A stretch of 64,000 nucleotides of DNA from Cryptomeria japonica (GCF_030272615.1 NC_081406.1:263902624-263966623); one strand, 5' to 3'; positions 45,374-56,520 are shown, counted from the first letter of the stretch. A program made the numbers and translations. Notes: generated from the sequence alone by a model not told the origin.

Positions 45374-45892
45374 TCAGTGCTTCTTACTTATTTTGATCAG
45401 ATTATCAAAATTTACATGACAAAACCTTTTATGCCATAACCAAGTATCTTCTATTTTTGCATATAGACATTTGTTTCGAGTTGAGTCAAGATGAAATGTA
45501 TTATCTTTTGTTTGTGTCCTGGTAGCAGCTAGCTTTCCATGTTTATCATGAACTTTGACACATCCCTTCTGGAATTCTATTCGGTATCCTGTATTGTTTA
45601 GCTGTGCTACACTCAACAAATTGTATTTCAAACCTTTAACCCAGTATACATCATCACATTTAGCATTGTCAAGAAGTGTTATAGATCCTTTACCTTTCAC
45701 CGGACATGGTACATCATTACCAAATCTTACATAACCTCCATCATAATCTTCTAATTTAACAAACTTGTGTTTATCACCTATCATGTGATGTGAGCATCCA
45801 CTATCTATGATCCAAGAATCATTATTATTTATGTGAGATATTAGGGCTTTTTCTTCATACCTTTCTTCATCTGATCCATCTTTAATAGCCAC
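45374..45892 (-). pseudogene. Copia-B protease and GAG-pre-integrase
   Basis: Minus strand: DSWIIDSGCSHHMIGDKHKF gives the protease DSG motif. CDDVYWVKGLKYNLLSVAQL and DTWLWHKRFCHVNFDNLIKI follow, with the HHCC first His pair retained. It ends at a stop (45,374) before the integrase zinc cysteines. Confidence 0.9.
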
Positions 45893-46022
45893 ATAAACAA
45901 CTTCCTCTGTATTAGTTTCATTAGATTTATCATCGTTGGATTCCTCATCAGCTACCAGGCATGTCTTTCTATCTTTCCTTTTGAAGTCTCGGTGTCCTCT
46001 ATATTGGTTGTCTTTCTATTTG

Positions 46023-46945
46023 TCATCTCAGTATTCTCTCTCTTTCACTAGATTCTTTGTCAGGACAGTTAGAAGCCATATGTCCTATTCTATCACAATT
46101 AAAATGTTTTAAAGGTAACTTTCCTATATACTTACCTTTGCCTCTCGGTAACCTTCTGGCTAATAATGCTTCAAACTCTTCTTTCTTTTTTATTTCCTCA
46201 TATAGTTTGTGTACCTCTTCCATGTTTTTGCGAAATATTTCACTTGCTCCACTGTGATTTCCTTCAGTATACTTATACATTCTATCATTGTAATAATCAA
46301 ATTCACTAATATGAAAATAACTGAATGTAGATTCAACTTTATTTACCGAGGACACATTGTTATCAAAATTACTTAACTCAAATGCATGTAGCTTACCGAT
46401 AGTAGCATCCAAAGAGACTGGCATGTTTGGCACATACCTTAATTCATTGATTGCAAAGACTCGAATGGCATAATCAGGTAGAAGTGTTCTAAGCAACTTA
46501 CTTGTTACATCCTTTTCTTCAATAGTTCCTCCTGCTCCTTTGATTTGATTGACAGTTTCCTTTAACCTTGTACTGTATTGGGTTATGTTCTCACCTTCAT
46601 TCATTCTCATGGATTCAAGTTGACCTCTTAGATTGTCTACTTTTTCTGTCTGAACATGTTTATCACCACCATACACAGATATGAGCTTAGACCACATTGC
46701 CTTTGCATCATTACAACCTTCTAGATCATTAAACTATGAGTTGGTCAATGCTGATGTTATTTCAATCATATCTTGAATATGTTCTTGCTTTGCCTTTATC
46801 TCTTCCATGGTCATCAGGTTGGTGCTAGGTGCTATGTAATCATTCTCCAAATAATATGTTGCATATTCTCCAATTCTTGATAAGTACAGCTTCATCCTTT
46901 TCTGCCATGTGGAGAAACTTGACTTGTTCAGCTTTGGTGCATCCC
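46023..46945 (-). pseudogene. Copia-B gag, stop-interrupted, knuckle damaged
   Basis: Minus strand from about 46,945: PKLNKSSFSTWQKRMKLYLS, then an in-frame TAG at 46,734-46,736, then MWSKLISVYGGDKHVQTEKV and ENITQYSTRLKETVNQIKGA (UBN2-type core). The zinc knuckle reads HFNCDRIGHMASNC, so its first Cys is replaced by His. No in-frame ATG was seen at the expected start. A frameshift near 46,020 separates it from protease. It aligns block by block with Copia-A gag. Confidence 0.88.
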
Positions 46946-47007
46946 TTTTATAAATCTTCAGATCTTTGCCTCAAAAGTGCCTTTAAAATTTTCTTCCAGA
47001 GTCCTAA
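46946..47007 (-). other. Copia-B leader
   Basis: Short untranslated segment between the primer-binding site and gag. Confidence 0.6.
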
Positions 47008-47021
47008 GCTCTGATACCAAT
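47008..47021 (-). other. Copia-B primer-binding site
   Basis: Minus strand ATTGGTATCAGAGC, the initiator-Met tRNA complement, directly next to the LTR terminal CA. A second, similar copy (TTGGCATCAGAGC) lies about 20 bp away, inside the LTR end. Confidence 0.85.
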
Positions 47022-48517
47022 TGTAAAGCTCTGATGCCAATAGATAATAAGATGAGAGGGGTGGGGGGGGTGAATCATACAAACTTAATTCACAATGTAT
47101 TCAACAGACTCAACCTTGGTAGTTTATACTTCAAAATATATAACCAAAAACTGTAAAACATTCAAACTCATGAACAGATAGCATCACAACACATATAACA
47201 CCAGATTTAATGTGGAAACCCAAATAGGGAAAAACCACTGTGGGATTTCGGACCCACTAAGAAATATACCCTTCTAGAGTATGCTTGGTTAAAAGCTAAT
47301 CCTGTTAAAGATTACAAACACATTGCTAGATGTGACCCGGTTAAGGGATTTCCCTCAGACTTGTTAGATTCTTGCACTTTGTTAGAAGTGACCTTGTCAA
47401 AGGATTTCAAACACTCATTTAGAATGTTACCTTGCTAGAGGGTTTACAAATAAGACTGTTAGGTCCACTCGGTTAAGAGATTTCCTGTCACTTACATAAT
47501 AAATAATAGTAATAAAATATATCTGCAACTTCACATCTGAAATGCTAAAGCAGATTCTATGTGCTCAAAAAAATCTTGTCATAAGACTTATCTTGTCCCT
47601 TATTGGGCTTGCTGGGCTTCTCAATCTATTCTTCAATCAGATCTTCAAGCTTCTATGCTCGGTAAACATTACTGTAGCATCATTGTGCATACATTTTCCT
47701 GCTCTCATTGTTCATCAACAATTCCTTATTTATAAACAATTTCTAACCACTTAATCTCCTTGATCACATTTCTCATGATCAATCTTAGCCATCAGATCAT
47801 CAAACTTGACTAGGTTCAATGTATCCTTCGATCTAAAAAATGTTTTACCTTGCCTTGGAACTTGTATTTCTTCCTTGGAACTTGTGCTAGGTTATTGTGG
47901 TTCAAACTGTGCTGTAGATCTTCCTCTTGATTTTCCATTGCCGTAGATTCTTAAAAAACTTCTTGCATGACATACCAATCATTTATTCATCTCCAACTCA
48001 TCAACATCCTTCATTAAATAATGCTTTTATTCATCCAATGCGATCTATTATAACTTGGTTGTTACTCGGTAAATACAAAACTTCATTCGGTAGACATTCT
48101 GGCTTCTTTAACCGATATCAATATCCTTAGGGTTTACCGACTAGGTTCTTTGCTCAGTGACATAGTACAGTATTAAACTTATAATCAACAACATATGAAG
48201 GATATCTAAACAATCAAAACAACATGATCTCATCATTGTCTAACTCGGTAATAGTTGCCCATTGAATAACTTATTATTCCCCTTTATTATCACATTCTTT
48301 CCGTGTCACTTACTAAACTCTTAATACTCATCAAAACACACTTCTCAAGATATGGCAACATCATACTGAATCAGAAAATCAATTTCTTGACATCAATGAC
48401 AAAATAATATTATTAAGACAGTAATCATCCTTTCTCAATTATATCAACAATCTCCAACAACCTTCTCAATAACCTTATTGAAATGCCAACAATCTCCTTT
48501 CTATTGAAATGCCAACA
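47022..48517 (-). repeat. Copia-B 5' LTR, full length (1,496 bp)
   Basis: The + strand starts TGTAAAGCTCTGATGCC and ends GAAATGCCAACA. It contains the 27-bp hairpin block at 47,212-47,238 (the exact complement of Copia-A 21,333-21,359) and ACCCGGTTAAGGGATTT at 47,335-47,351. At the U3 terminus, GAAATGCCAACAATCTCCTTTCTATT repeats the terminal bases, so the end occurs twice 26 bp apart. Confidence 0.9.
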
Positions 48518-49501
48518 AGTGTTAGTTGTTTGTAAGTGGACATATTGGAGACCTTGAGTGTCATAAGGAAATTTTTAGTGTCATTAAACCATTGCTTGAC
48601 TTGGTGTTGTGTAAGGACCCTTTTGTAGTATGGTTTTGGTTGAGTTTGCGAGACTTAGAGGCTGGTTGGTTCAAGGTTATCCTTCCAGCCTGTTGCCTCC
48701 TCATCACTATGTTGACATCTTAAGGGGGGCATATATGCGGCCTCTTAATTATATATTATTATATGTCTTAGATGAGATGTACACGCTCGAAACTAAACTA
48801 AAGTCTTAGATGAGATGTTCCATTCCCGAAACCAAAAATTTTCTATTATGTGTCTTATACAGGTTGTTGTTTGCCTAAAACCAAACCAAATTTTTAGATG
48901 GGTTACTTCATTCCCAAAATGAGATAATTCCATAGCAGGATGAGTTGAATAGCATAACATGATTTTCTAGACCTTTTGACTCTTCCTTTTCCTTTTATGG
49001 GATGAGTTGACTAGCATAACATATTTTTGCTATACCTTTCAATCATCCTTTCCTTTTTCATGGATCACCTAGCATAACATAATTTGCTAGCCCATGGATT
49101 CCATGTTCCTTTCTCTATCTCCTATGAACCCATAACATAACACACTTTGCTAGTGTTGGATCATGATTTCTTCTCCTTTCAATTGGTGTAAATCCTTGTT
49201 CTTTCTATAAGTACACTTGTTCTCTTGCAATAACATGTTGAGAATTATATTAGTAGGTGAGAAATATTGTTTATCGAGGTCTCTTAACTAGTTTACTTGG
49301 AACTTTTGTTCTTAGTACTAACGTTGTTTACTTCTATGTATACTTGAAGGTTACTTGCATTGATTGATAGGATCCTATGCTTGGGGGCTTGATCAACCCT
49401 CAAATTTAGTGTTCTCCTATCCTTAACTTGTATTTCTCTTAGATGCTCTATCTCTTTATTCTTACTTCACTGTGAGTATCACTATAAGATAATACTCTGC
49501 T
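48518..49501 (+). other. gypsy-2 interior, 3' end
   Basis: Resumes after Copia-B. One short frame (48,526-48,723, DPFVVWFWLSLRDLEAGWF) is open but unrecognised. The rest is non-coding up to the polypurine tract, with repeated CTAGCATAACAT blocks at about 48,948-49,140. Confidence 0.45.
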
Positions 49502-49516
49502 AAAGTGGGGGATAAA
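49502..49516 (+). promoter_or_regulatory. gypsy-2 polypurine tract
   Basis: AAAGTGGGGGATAAA directly precedes the TG of the right LTR. It is the plus-strand priming site by position. Confidence 0.8.
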
Positions 49517-50964
49517 TGTAGCATCATAAATTGTACACCTTAAATTAGGGTGTCCAATTTCACACTCTCCTAGTAGTCATTTTAGTATTTCCCATCCCTA
49601 TATGCATTATGGGACCTTTTATTGATTTAAATTATTATTTAATTCAATATTAGGAGTCTTATTCCACTTCAATACATCATCACACTTTTATTCAGGACCT
49701 TAATTTTTGGTGTGCCTTTTATCTTTTATTATCCTAATCTATTATAGATCCTAACCTATTTTAAATATCAAGACATGTTTCCCCCACCTAAACATTATAT
49801 ATTGTCACTCAAATTTAATTTTGGCATTAGAACCATATTATCTAACATCCCTAGAAAGTTGGGTTTAAACTATGAGGACTGAGATACCCAAGGCCACACA
49901 ATATCACACTTTTTGCCCCAAATTTTGGGAGGATAATAAGACATTGCTATCCTATTCAAATCTAGCTCTGTGCAAAAATATGATAATTCTAAGTTAGCCT
50001 AAGGTGATTTTATTATGAAATCCCTATATAAGGCACTCTCAATTCATTTTGACATCTCATCTCACATTGCAAATTTCACTCCAATTCAAGAGAAATTATT
50101 CTTCTCTAAGAGCTGATCTGATTCAAGGTGTAGAAAAATACATCAAGCCATCTTTATTTATGTTTCTATTATGATTTCATGATGGATTTTATATTATTTA
50201 TCATGTTATTGCATCAACACATGGAGAACTTATCCTAAGAGTATTACATCACCTAATGAAGGTATAATATATTCAGTCAGTCATTTCAATTTAATTCAAG
50301 GGTTGATTCCAAACTCGGGGTTTGACCTACAAAAACCCCTATAAACAACCCAAACACCATTTTTCTCCTCTTGTTTGCAGTTACAAATTTTTTATGGAGA
50401 CACAAAGATTGGGAGACAATTAGCAGATTGACACAAATTAGTACTAGGAACCCAAATAGCAAAACCTTGGACCAAGGCGCTATGGGAACTGTTGTTTAGG
50501 ACCAAGATTCTGTAGGCAACTCGATCATCAGAAAAAAACACAAGATTTAACAGGAGCACAATGTAGAGTCTCAGGAAGCGAGATCTTGATTGGTGTACAA
50601 TAGTTGGAAAACCAAGGTGTTCTGGGTGACCTGGTCTAGTGAATTTAACTCCAAATTTGAGTCACAGGTGCACTTCTATGTTTTTCTCATTTTTGTGCCC
50701 ATTGAAAAGGTTCTATCTGTATATTAGTCTAAATTAAAGTCCTTTAAGTTTTCATCTGCAACATACTAGATCTTAGTTTAAAATCATTTCAAATCCATAC
50801 ACTTTTCCAAATCAACAAAGGAATAGAAGCCCTAAGGTACCATGTGGTTCTCTCTAACAAGAGTTAGTCAAATTCAATCACATATTTGTTGCTTCGTATT
50901 CCAATGTTTGTGTGAAAGTGAATCTCGGCCTTAATCCTACCTTGCTCTATTTTCATACATTAAA
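49517..50964 (+). repeat. gypsy-2 3' LTR (1,448 bp)
   Basis: Begins TGTAGCATCATAAATTG and ends CATACATTAAA, where the left LTR has ATTACA, so the terminal CA has become AA. It is followed by AGGGT, the right target duplication. Confidence 0.87.
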
Positions 50965-50969
50965 AGGGT

Positions 50970-53900
50970 GTAGAAATTCAAGTTAAGAGGTGCAAATTTC
51001 AATTTTTGTCAACTAGGATTTTTTTAGTGATGAAGCTTAGTGGGATATGAAAAAGAATTTTCATATTGATTAGGTGTCAAAGTACCCATTCATTGAATCA
51101 ATGGAGAATGCAAACAAATACGAACCTTCCATAAAAATCAGGTGTAAGATTTGATATTGGAAATATTGTAGGACAAGAAGCTTCATCTACAATTTGACAC
51201 CATAGAAAAAAAGTTGGTATTATAGAAAATAAATTATAAATGGAAAGAAATGTCTATGATAAAATAGGAAAAAAGGAAGAATGTCTTCATGTTAAATATG
51301 ACCTATAAATGGTTTATATATTGAAAGAAAGGTGAATCTTGCTACATGTGGACGCTGAATTGAAGCTCAATTTGGAAAGATGATGGGAGAAGAAAAAACA
51401 TTCCTAGAGGGTGTCCTATGATAGACTACCTATTATATAATAATTTACTATATTTTATAGGCATTCCAAACTTTTATCACACATTGACCAATAAATAGTG
51501 GATGAGAATGATCAAGTTATCTTGTTGAGTTAGAAAAGCATGATGTACAAGAAAAAATAAGAGAGTGTTTTCAGATAAATTTATAGAAGTTGATAATTCT
51601 TCCTAGGTATGTATGCATGTGTATAATGTAAATGTTTGCGAACCTCATCTACTATATGTTCATAAAATAAAGGAGCATACAACATAATAAAATCTATTTA
51701 AATTAGTTAATAAATTTTTGAATACAACTTGAAAGATGAATGACTACATAATTGACAAAAGGCTGGTGTGTGTAGGTATGTGTGTAAATATACAAACTTC
51801 ATTTTTGTCATACGTGTTTGTCATTTATTGCATGACCCACATAATGAATTTAGCATTTAAAATTGTGAAAAGCAATTGCACTATTAAAAATTGAATATAT
51901 AATTTGTGAGCTCCACTCATACTTTTGTTGAAATCCCAAATGGTTTTTGAAATTTTTTTTTTTCGAAGGAAACGCTACAAGAAATGAACTTCTTAAGTAT
52001 GCTGTTACCAAATGGATCTCCTTGCATGGGCTAACACAAAGATTTTACAAAATATCAATCCTTGATTAGAGTAATGTACACACATCACCTTATAGTAAAC
52101 AAATCTCCTAACATCTTATCTAGGTTAAGTGACATAGAGACAAATTAACTTTATCGGGTATTCTCCCCATGTTGGAGAAAATGAACTTTCTTGTGAAAAA
52201 AAAAAATATATACATTTCAAAATATACAAAACTACATAAAATAATATGCTAGACCTTTGATAATTTATATCTATCAAAGAATTTATTCACGATTCTAAAA
52301 TTTAATAGTTAGTACTTGATGAGAAATGTTAAAAATACAACTAAATTTTTATAGTTTAATACAATTGAGGAGTTAAGTGTTTTTGTATGGGGTTATGAGA
52401 TACCAATACACTATTTTACCAAGGTTATGTGCACTACTATAGGACAATCTATTACAAGGGAAGTTTTTGATAAGATTGCTAAATCTACAAGTACTACTTT
52501 AAATCATATTTTTCGATCTCTTTTTATAGAGATTAAAAAAAGATTCTCTCGAGATGAATTGCCAACCACTTCATTTTCATAACAATATAAAGACTTTGAC
52601 CAATCAATTTTCTAAAAGTTTAAAATTAAATGGGCAACATATAGGAGGAACTATATGTTCTATAGACATTCAACTAAATGTATACAAAACAATAGTGATA
52701 GAAAATAGTACAAAGTGCACATTTTTAATTTGTATCAAAAATTCATTTTTTCTTAGAATTAAACACTAAAATAATATAGATAATTTGAATACATAAATAA
52801 ATTTTAATCTTATATTGATTTTTAGATGAATAAAAGCATAAAAGAATTAAATGTCTTATTAAAAAATAGCTCTACATGATGCTGAGTTAGAAAATCATAT
52901 TAGAAAATCATTTTACCAACTTTTGTAGTAGGCTTCACTATTTATCTATTGAAAGTTTAATTTGTCTTAACTCATAATTTTATTAATCTGATGGAATCCA
53001 ATTTTTTTTCCTCATCTAGTTTTTGACCCGAAGGAGATTAGTCCCTATCCCACTCTTTATTCAAGTTTTCATATTCTTTTTGAAAGAATTCTTCCCTAAG
53101 TATCAATATGATTTATCTAACTTTAGAGTAAATTTATGTATAATTACTCTATACCCATTCACAAATACATCACCTAACTTTATATATTTCCAAAGAATAG
53201 TTGGATGGCTTTATTGAGGCCTCAATTCACTTAGGAATTTCTATATATGCCAATTCATTGCCATTGATTTTGTAGATTTTTTAAATTGTATTTTTTTTTT
53301 TTTTATATGAAATCATTAATTTTTTTGTTTTGTTTTGATGAGCACTTATTTATCTTGAGAAATTGTGATAATAGACTACAAACAATTCAAAGAATTTATT
53401 CAAATTATCAATCATATGTAATATTTTCTTCCAAACTTTATCTTTTATATGAGTTTCTAAAAAAACAGATATTTTATTTTTGAAAGATTTCATCTTATTC
53501 TCTTTTTTTCTCAAGTTCAATTATATTTTTTCACTATTTTTATCTCTTCCTCCATTTTTTATTCCCATAGTTATATTTTTTCTTTCACTTTGTACCGTTT
53601 GACTTGCATCATCTTTGCTAAGGCATTGACTTCTGTCAATTTTCATTGTAATCCTTTTCAATTGACTCTTTTATTATAATAGTTCTTTGTTCTATCATCT
53701 AAATTTTTCTTTAGTTCATTTAGTTCCACCTTCATCTATTCATTTACATTGCTTGTCATTGTAGATGTAGAAGAATATATTGTTATTTTTTTCTCTAAAT
53801 CATTGATCTTGTTACTTATTGATTTTCTCATTGCTTCTTCCTTTGTTAGGTCTATCTATAACTTTTATATTTGATTCTATAACTTGTTTTTCTATCCAAC

Positions 53901-54786
53901 TTTATAAATGATGTGTATACTACATTATTTCTTTTTAGTACATAAATTTTCTCACAACTTTTCATTCCACTAAAATCCACTTGAATAGTGCTTACTTAAT
54001 ACTTAGAGTGATGCATCCAATCTATATAGTTTATTTTAAACTTTGGACACAACCAACATCTATGACATGATTTCCATATTTGGGTCATATGTAAGCAATA
54101 TCTTGGTTCTTGTAAAATCTGAAATTATAACAATTGTAATCTCTAACATTTGCTTCTTATGTCTTTTAATTTTTTATTTTGTGTTAAACTAGCTTTGTAA
54201 CCAAAATCTAGGACTATTGACACAAGTGAAATGCTTGAGTGACAAACAATTAGTTGTAGTGTTGGAATAATATTGAATTGTTTAAGGGTGAGTATTAGCC
54301 ATTGCTTTCCTAGTCACACTAATAATAGGAGGGGTGTCTACTAAAATAATTCATTTGAGGAAAGAGTGAAGATATTTGGAACTGTAATAATCTTTTACCT
54401 CTTTTCATGGCCTTGGTTAGTGATATTCTCTATATTCTCTATTTCTATTAACCTATTTTTATTATTTAATTGTTGTATCACAGTATAGCCTCACTACTAT
54501 TAGGAAATATTGCATTAGTACCTAATTCATTTAATTCATTTTCTATGTAAGACAATGAGAGAAAAACAAGCATACAAGCTTAACAAATAACACAAGATAT
54601 ACCTTAGGAAAATTCTAATGCATAGATCACATAGAAAAGACACAATATAACATAATATATACCTAGGGAAAACTTTCAAGAGGGAAAAAATAATCCTTCA
54701 AAGGCATCCATACTATTAGCATCTCACAAAATGAGATAAGTTTTTGTCTTGATCATGTCTTGATCCTTAAGAACTTGATTATTTTA
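50970..54786. other. AT-rich intergenic sequence
   Basis: No protein, RNA gene or LTR pair was recognised in 3.8 kb. Long A/T runs and only short open frames occur on either strand. Confidence 0.4.
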
Positions 54787-55432
54787 TGATGCAACCATAA
54801 CCAGTTAACCCTCAAAAGAGAATTGACCGGCTTATACAACAAGAGTAACACAACAGAAGCAACAAGAAAACATAGCAAGATTATAGAAACAGATCATATT
54901 ATTGTCTTAGAACCACCAACAACTAATCGGTTATTATCATACAATCGTCATAGAACATCCGATAGTCAACCGGTTACATGCGGGCTACAAGCCAGATACA
55001 ATCCATCTGGGACTATTAGAATCAACCAGATCACTAACCACGAATCTCAATTCTTATTCCGATTTCTACTTCCTCTCCTCTATAAATGATTACATAATAC
55101 CCTATATATACCCTCCATAACATATTCAAGTCGGCCACAAAAGATTACATTTACAAATGCAGGAAAATGAAATGTGTAACTAGGTCGGCCAAAATCACCA
55201 AGAACATCTTCAAGTGCATAAAACTTCACACAGTCCTCCAAGAACATCAGACAAGACCCAAAACAATATCACTCAATGATCCACAAGTTACGGAAATCAC
55301 TCGCAACCCGCTTCCATACACTGCAAAACCAACCAGTAAGAGCACACCAATATCGGGCCAATACCAGGATCGATGTCTCATTGGGATCAAATCCAAGGTG
55401 TCAGTTTGAACTAATCTGGTGCTCCTGCATCA
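54787..55432 (-). repeat. TRIM-like element, 3' LTR
   Basis: Collinear with 55,793-56,419. Rich in CCGGTT/GTCGGCC motifs, with CCTATATATACCC at about 55,100 that could be a TATA region and is kept in the other LTR. Confidence 0.82.
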
Positions 55433-55508
55433 GACTCTCGAGGTTAATTGAAAAGTGAGTCCCATTACTTGATCTGGTTCGGTGATCGGTCAGTAGGTAC
55501 TTGCAACT

Positions 55509-55750
55509 GCCTTTGGGGTCGGTGATCTGACTACAGGTTTTGGTTGCCTCTCCGCGGTGATCTACCGGTCCACCCTGCAACTTGCCTCAGTTCGGTGATC
55601 TGTACAAGTCTCCACCCACTATATGCCTCAAACTCAAACTCTAGGTTTGGTGGTCCACTTGCAAGCCTTGTACTGCCTCACGTTCAACGATCTGAACAAG
55701 TCTACAAGATGCCTCAACTTCCTTTCCAACCAATCGGTACATACTCGGGT
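55509..55750 (-). repeat. Degenerate minisatellite forming the interior of the TRIM-like element
   Basis: Units begin GCCT(C/T) at 55,509, 55,546, 55,584, 55,625, 55,674 and 55,711 (spacing 37, 38, 41, 49, 37). Most then have GGTGATCTG or a variant, followed by ACAAGTC- or CC-rich sequence. A further CGGTGATC at 55,471 precedes the first unit. Confidence 0.7.
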
Positions 55751-55792
55751 CTTCCCCGATCAACATGTTCACAAACCTTCTCTGATACCAAT

Positions 55793-56419
55793 TGCTGCAG
55801 TCATTAACAGTAAACCTTCAAAAGAGAACTGACCGACTTATGAAGCAAGAGTAACACAACAAAAGCAACAAGAAAACATATCATATTATTGTCTTAGAAC
55901 CTCCGACAACCAACCGGTTATCATCATACAATTGTCATAGAACATCCGGTAGTCAACCAGTTACATGCAGGCTACGAGCCATATACAATCCATTTGGGAC
56001 TCTCAGAATCAACCGGCTCATTTACCATGAATCTCAATCCTTATTCTGATTTCTACTTCCTCTCCTCTACAAATGATTACATAATACCCTATATATACCC
56101 TCCGGAACATATCCGGGTCGGCCACAAAAGGTTATATTTACCAATCCAGGAAAATGAAACGTGTAACTAGGTCGGCCCAAATCACCAAGAACATCTTCAA
56201 GTGCATAAAACTTCACACAGTCCTCCGGGAACATCAGACAAGACCCAACACAAGATCACTCAATGATCCACAAGTTACAAAAATCACTCACAACCTGATT
56301 CCATACACTGCAAAACCAACCGGTAAGAGCACACCAATACTGGGCCAATACAGGGATCGATGTCTCACCGGGATCAAATCCAAGGCACCGGTTTGAACTA
56401 ATCCGGTGCTCCTGCATCA
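55793..56419 (-). repeat. TRIM-like element, 5' LTR
   Basis: Begins TGCTGCAGTCATTAAC on the + strand, next to the primer-binding site. It differs from the other LTR by many substitutions and a roughly 20-bp deletion near 55,880. Confidence 0.82.
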
Positions 56420-56520
56420 TTTTCCCACTACTGTCCTATCATTATCCACTACTATGCTATTATTTTCCCACTATTGCCTACGTGTAAACTTATTTTCCCA
56501 CTACTATCCAATCCTCATCC
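56420..56520 (+). repeat. Short CCCACTACT-type tandem repeat
   Basis: Four imperfect copies of TTTTCCCACTACTRTCC-like sequence directly follow the TRIM-like element. Confidence 0.65.

Larger units (their letters stand above)
41430..48517 (-). mobile_element. Copia-B: Sirevirus-like Ty1/copia element, decayed
   Basis: The right (5') LTR is 47,022-48,517 and the left (3') LTR about 41,430-42,387. The primer-binding site lies at 47,008-47,021 (minus strand) and the polypurine tract at 42,388-42,401. The minus strand encodes gag, protease, integrase, reverse transcriptase and RNase H in copia order, all broken. The left LTR lacks the part matching 47,022-47,545, so the left edge and target duplication are unclear (right flank AGTGT). 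It interrupts gypsy-2. Confidence 0.9.
34630..50964 (+). mobile_element. gypsy-2: + strand LTR retrotransposon, interrupted by Copia-B
   Basis: LTRs 34,630-36,040 and 49,517-50,964 are homologous along their length. Perfect target duplication AGGGT (34,625-34,629 and 50,965-50,969). A purine tract, AAAGTGGGGGATAAA, precedes the right LTR, fixing the + orientation. The interior holds an acidic-repeat ORF, a retropepsin relic of the plant gypsy type, further degraded frames and a zinc-knuckle-less gag-tail-like stretch, plus an LTR-like insertion and Copia-B. No reverse transcriptase of its own was found. Confidence 0.85.
54787..56419 (-). mobile_element. Miniature LTR retrotransposon (TRIM-like, 1,633 bp)
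   Basis: Direct repeats 54,787-55,432 (646 bp) and 55,793-56,419 (627 bp) start TG and end CCTGCATCA. Between them lie only 360 bp. A primer-binding site complement (CTGATACCAATT, about 55,782-55,792) abuts the right LTR, so the element reads on the minus strand. Flanks are TTTTA and TTTTC, an imperfect target duplication. It encodes no protein. TRIMs usually have LTRs under about 350 bp, so these are long for the class. Confidence 0.8.

Noticed and set aside
52400-52770. Possible coding exon (open frame from 52,554) in the AT-rich stretch
   Set aside because: It is short, composition-driven, with no motif, neighbouring exon or splice context.
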